NCBI RefSeq assembly: GCF_030272615.1
Contig: NC_081407.1
Location: 136,588,897-136,652,896 of the forward strand
Source of the DNA: Cryptomeria japonica
Lineage: Eukaryota > Streptophyta > Pinopsida > Cupressales > Cupressaceae
Length of the DNA: 64,000 bases
Reading direction: 5' to 3'
In this document: one piece after another, positions 56,105 through 64,000 of the stretch
How the letters are laid out: the number at the start of each line of letters is the position of its first letter
Numbering within the stretch: position 1 is the stretch's first letter
Position numbers and translations under genes: made by a program
The notes under the pieces: model-generated
What the model was told of the DNA's origin: nothing
What the model saw: the letters and a program-made list of their open reading frames with translations, nothing else
The model's database searches: none

Positions 56105-57643
56105 CTAGTCTAGCACGTCATCTACCCCCCGATCTTGCTGATCAATATTTCGGGAAGGTAGGGAACACGCTAGAGGAGGAACATTCAACACGGCAGATGG
56201 AGCTATCACAAGATCCAAACAAGGGCTATGTTGATGTTCCGAGCCACATTGTTCTTGTCTAGGAGCTAGGATAAGTGCTTTAGAAAATTCATTAGATAAA
56301 TGATTATCAACATCAACAAGTTCATATTCACTATCAGAAGCAAGAGAAGTAATATTTTCATCATGAATAACATTTTCATCTATATCATCATCAAGATTTA
56401 TAAAAATAGGATCTTTAACTCGCACAGGATCAAGACCATCATGCATCTTATGTTTAGGAGATTTAGGCTCAATGTCCGGCTGAGAAGAAAATGGAATAAT
56501 GCTCGTTGAAGGTGTTTTTGGAGATTGCAAAGTTTGAGCTCTAAGACGACGCTTTCGCTGGCATTCACGTGCAGAACGATTTCGTCTAGTCTTAGTAGGA
56601 AGTGAAGAAGATTGAGGAGGAGGAATGTTCTCATCCCTATCACTTGGGTGTTTAGGTTGTGGTCTCTTAGGCTGGATAATAGGAGAAGAAGAAGGTCTCT
56701 TCTCTCTATAAAAGGAAGGAGGAACTGCTCCATATAAAGGAGGAATTTTTGGTTTAGGAAGGAGACCAAGTCCATCATGACGAGGAGGTATAGGTCTACT
56801 TGTAGGAAGTTTATTAGACATAGACATAGTCACATCCATAGGGATGGGTTGGGAATCTTCTTGAGGAAAGACATTAGTTTTATCTTTCAAAGGAAGAACT
56901 TCCTTCTCAAGAATGATAGGAATGTCAAGTTTAGGTGTTCTAGGTTCACTTAAAGATAGGATCATATCTATTTTCCACTTTTGATAAGATTTGAAAAGAT
57001 GATCACTTCGCGGAGGAAGGGATTGGAATTGTTTAGGCCAAAAGTAATCAAGAGGAACACTAGAGGTTCTTTCAGGTGGTTTAAAGAGGCTATGATTGAC
57101 AGTAACAATTTCACCATTATGGGGAAATTTCAAACACTTATGAATAGGAGAAGCAATAGCTTTCATGGAAGATAGCCAAGGATAGCCAAGCTTCACACGA
57201 AATTGTTCGGAAGATGGAATAATAGCAAAGTTCACATCAAGGGATTTGTTATGGACCTCAATAGGCAATGTAATAGAACCAATTGCGGGAGAAGAAAATG
57301 CATCAAATAGTTTCACAATCACATCTGTTTTGTCATAAATCACTTGATTCAATTGCAAAGTAAAAAGAAATTCTTCAGTAATAACATTAACCATGCACGA
57401 AGGATCAATAAGCACTCCACGGCAAGGTGTATTCTTGACTTTTGCAACTATGTATAAAGGACCATCAAGTGCCCTAATGGTTTCATTGGAATCAAATGTG
57501 ATGGAAGGTTCTTTAGGGTTTTCTTGCTGCTCTACAAAGTTAATCACATTTGGAGTCATAGACACAAGACCATCAGATGAGAGAGAGGAATCATTAGCCT
57601 CAATTGCATTAGAGGTATGAGAAGGTAATGGATCAGTGAAAAT
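56105..57643 (-). CDS. Protease-containing second half of gag-pro frame with long Pro/Arg-rich tail
   Basis: In the same frame as gag, directly after the TAG at 57644-57646. The frame is open for about 510 codons to the stop at 56105. Near its start is a retropepsin-like fold: ITFDSNETIRALDGPLYIVA, then CRGVLIDPSCMVNVITEEFL with DPS (Asp codon at 57404-57406) where DSG or DTG is usual, then GSITLPIEVHNKS and FRVKLGYPWLSSMKAI. The remaining 320 residues are Pro-, Ser- and Arg-rich (TKTRRNRSARECQRKRR) and match no family I know. It would be made only by reading through the TAG. No methionine is needed if readthrough occurs; the first ATG in frame is at about 57565. Confidence 0.75.
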   Translation of the reverse strand: MFTDPLPSHTSNAIEANDSSLSSDGLVSMTPNVINFVEQQENPKEPSITFDSNETIRALDGPLYIVAKVKNTPCRGVLIDPSCMVNVITEEFLFTLQLNQVIYDKTDVIVKLFDAFSSPAIGSITLPIEVHNKSLDVNFAIIPSSEQFRVKLGYPWLSSMKAIASPIHKCLKFPHNGEIVTVNHSLFKPPERTSSVPLDYFWPKQFQSLPPRSDHLFKSYQKWKIDMILSLSEPRTPKLDIPIILEKEVLPLKDKTNVFPQEDSQPIPMDVTMSMSNKLPTSRPIPPRHDGLGLLPKPKIPPLYGAVPPSFYREKRPSSSPIIQPKRPQPKHPSDRDENIPPPQSSSLPTKTRRNRSARECQRKRRLRAQTLQSPKTPSTSIIPFSSQPDIEPKSPKHKMHDGLDPVRVKDPIFINLDDDIDENVIHDENITSLASDSEYELVDVDNHLSNEFSKALILAPRQEQCGSEHQHSPCLDLVIAPSAVLNVPPLACSLPSRNIDQQDRGVDDVLD

Positions 57644-59530
57644 CTAAAGATTTTGATTAGGAGGAGCTACAGATGTATTGCCTTTATCATTCACTCCAGA
57701 AATAGAAATAGTATTATTATCAATCAAATCTTGAATTTTACCCTTTAAAGAAAAACATTTTTCAGTATCATGCCCAGGCTGATGATGAAATTGACAAAAG
57801 GCTTTGTTATCAAAATAAGGTGAAGTAATCTTTGCAGGATCAATTTGTCTTATAGGAGGAAGAGTAAGCACATTTTGTTCCAATAATTTATTCATAATAC
57901 TATGCAATGATTCATTCAAAGGAGTATACTTTCTTTCTTTCTTGAAAAATTTAGTAATAGGAGGCACACCTGATGCTGCATTCACATTGTTGTTGATGAT
58001 GTTTTCATTGAATTTGATGGAGTCTCTATTCGGTTTAAACTTCCCAAATGGTTGTTGACTGCTATCACCCTTATCACTCGGAGCCATAGGATGTGATTGT
58101 TCCATTTGACTCACAGTCAGTTGATAATTGTGAAGAGTGGCACACAACTGTTGGAAAGAAGTAAACTCAGAAAACAGAAGTTTGTCTCGAATATCTTTTT
58201 GTAAATTAGAAATAAAGATTCTTTGAATATCATTGTCAGGCACTGGAAAAGAAATTTGAGCATACAAATGCTTATATCTACCAATGAAATCAGTCACTTT
58301 TTCTTTAACACCTTGTTTACAATGCATTAAATCAATCAAAGTAACTTTAGGACTTACATTGTTTTGAAATTGTTGAATGAAAGCATTTGCAAGTTGTTCG
58401 AAAGAAGTAATAGAATAGGAAGGCAACGAGAAATACCATTGTAGGGCTTTGTCTCTTAATGTTCTCGTGAATAGTTTTGCAAGCAACCTTTGGTCATAAG
58501 CAAAATCAGTACAAATTGTTTGAAAAGTCTTAACATGTGTTAGAGGATCACCTTTACCATTATAAAGCTCCAAATGCGGAATTTCAACATGTTTAGGGGG
58601 AATAGCTCGAACAATGTCAAGAGAAAGTGGGCTCGCAACATCAAATGTGGGCACACTAAACTTAGATTGATTCATAGAGGCAATTTGTTGCTGTAAAGAA
58701 GAGACAGTTTGTGCAAGATTGTTAATGGTTGCTTCAGTCGAAGAGTTCATATTAGATGTGTTAGATTGAGATGGAGGTGTTATGTTATTGAAAGAAGGTA
58801 AAGAGTAAGGTGGTGGGACCCTATGATAATTAGTCATAGGAGATGATTGGACAGGAGGAACACTACAAGGAGGAATGGAATGATTAAATGAATTGCCCCC
58901 TTGCGTCATGTTCATTTGTGAAGATGTAATAGGAACACTCATTGAAGGAGCGAATGAAGAAGTCGGATTGAATGAAGGAAGAGGGTTAATTGAAAAGGAA
59001 GGATTGCCCCCATGACTAGTGATCACAGGAGGAATGTCTTGTGTAGAAGTAGCCATTATGTTTGATGTAAAGGTAGGTATGCTAGCAATAGAAGTCATCA
59101 AAGGAATAGAATGATTGACTTGTGTAGGAGGTTGTGTATAACCTAAAGTTTCGGCACAACTCTTCATAGGCATCACGTTCGAATTCACAATGTGTGAAAT
59201 ACCATGCAAAATATCAATTCCATTCTTATCACTTTGAAGCATACATTTTAGACCCTCAATTAAAGGAAGAGCTTGACTATCAGGGTACTCATGAGACATC
59301 CATTGGTGAAAATCATCAAATTGGTTATCCAATTTCTAAAGTTGTTCTACAGAAACCTCATGGAGAGCTTCTTCATCATTAGGAGGATTAGAGGAATTAC
59401 CCATGTCCTCGTTAAAAAGGCTATTCAAATTAGGTTCCATCTCCTCAGTAGTTAAACCTCGGAAAGACTTAATTCTACGGCTTCGTCTAACAGGAATAGT
59501 GTAAGTAGGGCTTATTGTTGTAAAACTCAT
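57644..59530 (-). CDS. Gag of non-autonomous element, one in-frame TAG near the N-terminus
   Basis: Starts at ATG 59530 (MSFTTISPTYTIPVRRSRR). A TAG at 59336-59338 follows codon 64, then the same frame runs 563 codons to a TAG at 57644-57646. Between them lie a Ser/Pro/Asn-rich part, a capsid-like core (KALQWYFSLPSYSITSFEQL near 58450, VTDFIGRYKHLYAQISFP) and a zinc knuckle CQFHHQPGHDTEKC at 57755-57796. The knuckle has His in place of the second Cys (C-x2-H-x4-H-x4-C), as in the family 1 gag at 26437-26478. Gag would form the particle and bind the element RNA. If the first TAG is not read through, translation might begin at a later ATG (about 59299, MSHEYPDSQA). Confidence 0.85.
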
Positions 59531-60703
59531 GCACTAGGGAAGGAGAGAAAATTTTGATTTTAGAGGTAGCAATTTTCAGTAAAATCAGCCAATCTTCTGG
59601 ATTTAAGCTGTTAAATGCAATCACGACAGTCTCCCGAAATTTTGGAAAAAATGTCCGGGACCGTGGTGCTCGGAGTGCAACACGGTCCTTGCAACTTTTT
59701 TCGAAATTTGCAGGGATGAAAGGTATGATGATTTTAAAGCCAATCTGAAAAAATTGAGTGATTTTACGATCTGTAGATAGGCCAAATTAAAGTTGCAATC
59801 TCAAAATTGAACCCTACCCAGATTGTCGAAAAATGCAAAATTTGAATTTTGAAAAAAAAGAGAGGGAAACTGAAATTTTGAATTTTATGATTTTAGAGGG
59901 AATGTCAAGAGCAATGCAAATTTTGAAATTTAAAAATTGACTCAATTTCACGCAAAATTCAATTTTGAAAGCGGAAATCAAAGTTGTTGTAATTAAGCAC
60001 TTAATTTCAAAAGTCACAAAATGCAAGAATTTGGATAAAGCACTGAAATTTTTAATGAATGCAAACACACTTTTAAGATTTAGGACAGTAAGAACACAAT
60101 TTTGACACAAAATTTCAGTTTCAATGATTTTTGAATGTTTAAAAGCCTTAATCCAAGCAATCACAAGACCAACTTTGACTGTAATTTTGAAGGTGTTAAA
60201 ATTGATAAATTCAGCCAAAATTCTGGATTTTAGCAGAAAAATACAGTAAGATCTCGCTCCCGAAATTTCGGAAAAAATGTCGGGGACGATGGTGCTCGGT
60301 GCCACGGTCCTCGCAACTTTTTTCCAAATTTTCAGGGATGAAAGATATTGTGATTTTATTGCGGAATCCAAAGTTACAGCTGATTTGGAGATGTTTTGAT
60401 CAATGAAATTGTCGAACAAAGGTTGAATCAAGAGGGTTTCAAAAATTAGGGTTTTGACACTTAACCACTTAATTTTCAAAATTAAAGCATAGATATGAAT
60501 TGATAATTTGTAATAGAAGGACAGATCTGAAACAAGCATTAACCATTAAATATTTCACAAGTTTAATTACTAAAAAGAAATTTTAGGGTTTTTATGCAAT
60601 CACCTCTAAAATTTTGCAAAAGATCAAACATGGAAATGTAATCAAATTTTTCAGATCTAAGCATCAAAAATCAAAAAGGATGTTCACGTCGGGTTCACCA
60701 AAA
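59531..60703 (-). other. Leader of gag-protease element with repeated GC-hairpin blocks
   Basis: About 1.17 kb of non-coding leader. Two blocks of about 120-150 bp (about 59560-59730 and 60190-60340) resemble each other and also part of the LTR (54420-54540). Each holds a gaaattt(t/c)ggaaaaaatgtc stretch followed by a gacgatggtgctcgg and cacggtcct hairpin motif. A minus-strand frame of 241 codons at 59814-60539 has no domain and looks fortuitous. Confidence 0.65.
60681..60701 (-). promoter_or_regulatory. Candidate primer binding site of gag-protease element
   Basis: On the minus strand, tggtgaacccgacgtgaaca begins a few bases after the end of the 5' LTR (ctttaca at 60704-60710). The position and the tgg start are right for a primer binding site. 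I cannot match it to a particular tRNA. Confidence 0.55.
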
Positions 60704-61916
60704 TGTAAAGCGGAAAAAATCGCGATCGAACCCTAGTTGCTCTCCCCTCTTCCAACTCCAAGGAGAGAGAAGGGAGGTTCGCTAGGATTCGATGGTTTTC
60801 ACTTAGGGGGGAGACTTTACATTCAAAAGAGGGGTTGAAACCCACAAGATCCAATCCCACGCAATGCAAGATTGGATGCTAAATGAATTTCAAGGGTTAA
60901 GAAAGCAAGGCTACCCTCTTTTGTAAAGAATGTGCATAGAGGAATTGAGCTAGGAATGCATAGAAAGTGACAAAGATTCGCTTTATAAACTGAGATAGGA
61001 ATACAGTATGAAGCTGCGGATCTGGAATTAGTAGTAAAATGTCGATACGATGCTGTCCTGCAAATTTGAGCAAAAGTTGTCAAGACGATGGCGCCCGGCG
61101 CCATGGTCCTCCGAAAAATCTGCGAAACGAAGGGGGACCTGTTCGTCTCTGCACAAGGATTCCAGATCTTCAATCTCAGCCGCGTTCCTGCAACCTACAC
61201 ACAGAAAAGCGAAGACAATTGGGGGGTTAGGGATTAGGGGTTTGCCTTTAGGTCAAACCCCGATTTTGGAATTAACCAAGAAATGAGCAAGAGCTGTAAA
61301 TGTAAATGACTGTAAAACAAGTACTAATACCTTGTTCTAAGGATGTTTGTATCCTTATGTGCGAAGGTTTAGATGTTGTATGTTGTATGTTGTAGTAGTA
61401 TGTAGTAAGTGATCTCCTCTTCAATGGTTGAATCCTTGTCTTGAATGCAACACTTAGCCTTGAATGGAGACTTAGAAGGAATGCTTGAATGCTTGAATGC
61501 TTGAGTATAGTTTCCACGCTTTGTACACATATCTTTTTCATCATATCGAATGAAAGAGGAAAATGTAGTTTATATACTTGTCATTTAGGGCTGATAGACT
61601 GATTTTCTTGACCTTAGGCCGACCAGGAAATGATAATTTCCAAATTGCAAACAAAAAGACCCAAGACCCCTTAGGAGACCGGGCCCAAAATAGGACCCAG
61701 GGACCAGGGCGCCCTGGTCCTAAGGGACCAGGGTGCTCTGGTCCCACCTCCCGGGACATCAGGGTGCAAGGAGGTTCAGGCCAGGGCACTTGAAAAATGC
61801 AGTTTTTGGTGTCGTGAGCAAGTTTCGGGGTCTCCATTCAGGTTGTGTGTTGCGTCGCCATCGTGAAGACCGAAATGTAGTCGAAATTGCAAGTGTCGCA
61901 ATTTTAGGATGCTACA
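60704..61916 (-). repeat. 5' LTR of gag-protease element, 1213 bp
   Basis: Plus-strand edges are tgtaaagcgg and aggatgctaca, followed by TSD cttgg at 61917-61921. Nearly the same as 54108-55364 apart from scattered substitutions and the shorter GC-rich repeat. Confidence 0.93.
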
Positions 61917-61921
61917 CTTGG
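61917..61921. repeat. Target-site duplication cttgg, right copy
   Basis: Repeats 54103-54107 and closes the gag-protease element insertion in the copia RT-RNase H region. Confidence 0.95.
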
Positions 61922-62760
61922 ATGTAATGAAGGATGCATTTGGCGGCTTTCCAATGAAGCTCATGTGGTTCCTGCATGAAGCAGGAAACCATGCCAACTG
62001 CAAATGAAATATAAGGGCATGTATGAGTCAAGTAGATGAGACTACCCACAAGCTGATGATACAAAGTGGCATCAATGGGTGGAGAAGAACACTGAGCCTC
62101 AAGCTTGACTCCTGAAAGAAAGGGAGTTGGGGTAGGCTTACAATCAGCCATATGAAAGTGTGCAAGTAGATCAAGAGCATACTTGGGTTGCAATAGGGTA
62201 ATCTTGGAAGGTGACTGTGAAATCTCTATCCCAAGAAAGTAGTGCAAAAGACCCAAGTCAGTCATAGAAAATTTGTCATGCAAAGCAGATTTGACCTTGC
62301 TAATGATGGATGAAGTACTCCTTATAATGATCAAGTCATCAACATAGAGCACAAGTATCAAATGAGAGTCATCCTATCACAAAATGTAGACATTCGGATT
62401 GGAATGACACTTGGTGAACCATGCAGAGAGAAGAAAGGAATCCATCTTGGCATACCAAGCCCTAGGGGCCTGCTTAAGGCCACAGAGAGATTTCCTTAGT
62501 CTGCAAACCAAGGAAGTATCCTGGATGAAACCTTGTGGCTGCTCCATATAAATCTCCTCATCAAGATCACCATGAAGAAAAGCACTCTTCACATCCATCT
62601 GATGTATAGCCCAACCATGAGCTGCACCAATAGCAAGTGTCAAACGAATGGAGTTCATCTTGGCTACGGGTGCAAAGGTCTCAGTATAGTCAACACCTAC
62701 AACCTACGAAAAACCTTTCACAACAAGTCGAGCCTTATAGTTATCCACACTACCATCCGC
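61922..62760 (-). pseudogene. Reverse transcriptase of copia element 2
   Basis: On the minus strand from the right: MNSIRLTLAIGAAHGWAIHQ (62658), MDVKSAFLHGDLDEEIYMEQ, LVCRLRKSLCGLKQAPRAWY, then after a stop LVLYVDDLIIIRS with the YVDD active site near 62345, LLHYFLGIEISQSPSK and MQEPHELHWKAAKCILHYIQ, where the inserted element cuts it. A stop near 62376 and another near 62704 break the frame. It is well conserved against copia element 1, but keeps Q and R at two places where that element has stops. Confidence 0.88.
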
Positions 62761-62772
62761 TGCAAACTTGGT

Positions 62773-63820
62773 CTAATAGATCCACTTACATCGAACCATC
62801 TTTCTCCCCTTAGGGAGATGGACTAAATCCCATGTGTTGTTCCTCATCAAGGAACTATACTCTTCCTCCATAGCTTGGTCCCACTCAGGAACCCCTGAAG
62901 CTTCCCTAAATGTCTGTGGATCAGAAGTGGTAGCAATGAATGCATGTGGAAGATCCTGATGTTGTGATCGAGTTCTCCATGTATCTGAAGGTCCCCCAAC
63001 AAGAGAACCTACGGACTCAAGTGTCTGTCGAGCCCAATGAGGTCTAGGTGGAGGTGGAGAATGAGGCTCCTCAACTGCAAGTGGACCTTGCAGAGGTGTA
63101 ACCCTGTGAGTCAGAGTTGAGGGAGTCTCATCATCTGAATCACTAACATCACTATCCACAATGGAGGAAGGTGGAGGAGGTAGAGAGGCTAAGCTAGGAG
63201 AGCTTTCCTCAAAGTGAACACTCCTCTCAATGAATACGTCATGTGTCTCTGGATCCATCAATCTGTATGCCTTAACACCCTCAGGATATCCAACAAATAT
63301 GCAAGGCCGACTCTGAGGTTCCAATGCCTTGCATTTCTGCGGAGGTATGTGAGCCCATGCTACACACCCAAAGACTCTGAAATGTCTCACAATCGGTTTC
63401 CTACCAGCCCAAGCTTCAAAAAGAGTAACACCTTGCAAAGCTTTGTGAGGAACCTGATTCTGGATGTGTGTGGCACAATTGATAGCCTCTGCCCAAAAGG
63501 TGGGATCAAGAGAATGCGGATGTATCATATAGCTAGCCATTACTTTGAGAGTTCTATTCTTGCGTTCTGCAACCCCATTTTGCTATGGAGTGTTTGCTAC
63601 AGAAAGCTAAAGATCAATTCCCTCAAATGTACAAAAATCCTCAAGTCTTTGGTTCACATATTCCCTTCCATTATCTGTGTGAAGAATCTAGACCAATTTC
63701 CCTGATTGCTTCTCCACATGAGTCTTCAAGTCCTGAAATTTGTCAAATACTTCACTCTTATGAATGAGAAAGTAGACCCAAGTGAAGTGGGAGTAGTCAT
63801 CAATGAAGGTAAGAACATCA
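62773..63820 (-). pseudogene. Integrase core and C-terminal region of copia element 2
   Basis: From the right on the minus strand: DKFQDLKTHVEKQSGKL, the second catalytic Asp in LHTDNGREYVN (about 63680-63650), NGVAERKNRTLKVMASYMIH with the catalytic Glu (about 63580), then the C-terminal region PTFWAEAINCATHIQNQVPH, VGYPEGVKAYRL and FIERSVHFEE. It ends with the linker to RT (VPEWDQAMEEEYSSLMRNNT, GRKMVRCKWIY). Stops lie near 63585, 63605 and 63690. The part before FIDDYSHFTWVYF at about 63810 is lost: the homology with copia ends at about 63820. Confidence 0.85.
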
Positions 63821-63825
63821 TGTTG

Positions 63826-64000
63826 TGTTCAAAATCTGATTCCCTTTAACATCCTTAAAATAATATGGTTAAACTCGATGCAGAAGAGACATTAAAGATA
63901 AGGAAATTCTCAAGACAACATATGACAAGGTTTGATTGAACCTTCTACACTTCGGACTTACTCAAAGCCCAGGTGGGTATACCTTTGTGAATTGAATTCA
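63826..64000 (-). repeat. Third copy of the sequence upstream of module B, inverted
   Basis: On the minus strand the window edge reads ttcacaaaggtataccc then acctgggcttt then gtgtagaaggtt and aaaccttg, later gggaatcagattttgaacac. The same words in the same order occur on the plus strand at 44970-45145 just before and into module B. It joins the truncated copia integrase, so another copy of the module gene may have its edge here. Confidence 0.65.

Larger units (their letters stand above)
54108..61916 (-). mobile_element. Non-autonomous gypsy-type LTR element with gag and protease only, 7809 bp
   Basis: LTRs of 1257 and 1213 bp with TG/CA ends, a 5-bp TSD (cttgg), a polypurine tract next to the left (3') LTR and a long leader next to the right (5') LTR. 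Between them a gag-protease frame ends at 56105, and only about 740 bp of non-coding sequence separates it from the 3' LTR: there is no RT, RNase H or integrase. LTR copies are very similar apart from a repeat-length difference, so the insertion is fairly recent. It must have been copied and integrated by enzymes of another element. It resembles the class described as terminal-repeat elements with a gag domain, here with protease and a long extra tail in addition. Confidence 0.93.
52854..63820 (-). mobile_element. Copia element 2, minus strand, split by another element and cut at its 5' side
   Basis: From right to left it contains the integrase core and C-terminus (63820-62773), RT (62760-61922), the inserted gag-protease element (54103-61921 including both TSD copies), RNase H (54102-53670), a 3' UTR, the polypurine tract and the 3' LTR (53301-52854). 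The 5' LTR, gag and protease are missing: integrase stops abruptly at about 63820, where sequence like that upstream of module B begins. It inserted into the family 2 gag at 52853. It is in the same copia group as element 1. Confidence 0.85.

Noticed and set aside
59336-59338. Claiming regulated readthrough as fact
   Set aside because: A single copy cannot separate readthrough from mutation; the same-frame observation is kept as a finding only.
59814-60539. 241-codon minus-strand frame in the leader of the gag-only element
   Set aside because: Hydrophobic, Phe/Ile/Lys-rich composition expected of AT-rich DNA; it spans repeated leader sequence and the hairpin motif and has no domain.

Overview
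This window is nuclear DNA of a large-genome seed plant, quite possibly a gymnosperm (the taxon is an inference, low confidence). It is AT-rich and I see no intact host gene. Nearly everything assignable belongs to nested, mostly decayed LTR retrotransposons of the Ty1/copia and Ty3/gypsy superfamilies. Four insertion boundaries are exact to the base because LTR ends and 5-bp target-site duplications (TSDs) can be read; other boundaries are approximate.

Layout. 1-6.5 kb: repeats without genes, including an LTR-like copy (3017-4620) that recurs at 48554. 6.5-29.4 kb: one old minus-strand gypsy element (family 1, Tat-like). Read 3' to 5' along the plus strand it has a 3' LTR ending at 9806, a 3' region carrying an antisense plant-mobile-domain (PMD) pseudogene, integrase, two RNase H domains, reverse transcriptase, protease and gag. 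Its LTR is interrupted by a miniature LTR element (7259-9322, TSD caatg). Its RNase H region is interrupted by a complete copia element (16997-23205, TSD aatgc).

29.4-38.7 kb: a second gypsy family (family 2) on the plus strand. It holds gag, protease, an RNase H placed before the reverse transcriptase, RT, a degenerate second RNase H and integrase, followed by a second diverged RT-to-integrase fragment. 39.2-40.3 kb is a field of diverged tandem repeats. 40.6-48.1 kb holds two paralogous broken copies (modules A and B) of a long gene I do not recognise, with a coiled-coil tail. 48.55-50.8 kb is an LTR followed by a primer binding site and a second family 2 gag.

52.85-63.8 kb: a minus-strand copia element sits in that gag. 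It is itself split by a 7.8-kb LTR element (54108-61916, TSD cttgg) that encodes only gag and protease and has no polymerase: a non-autonomous element that must use enzymes supplied in trans. The last 175 bases match the sequence just upstream of module B in inverted orientation.

How the parts relate: the gag-protease element shares an unusual C-H-H-C zinc knuckle with family 1, so a family 1-like element is a plausible helper. The inserted copia element lacks its protease active site and has five stops although its LTRs differ at only four positions, so it too was probably mobilised in trans. Both gypsy families seem to carry extra genes after pol: antisense (PMD) in family 1, sense (the A/B module) in family 2.
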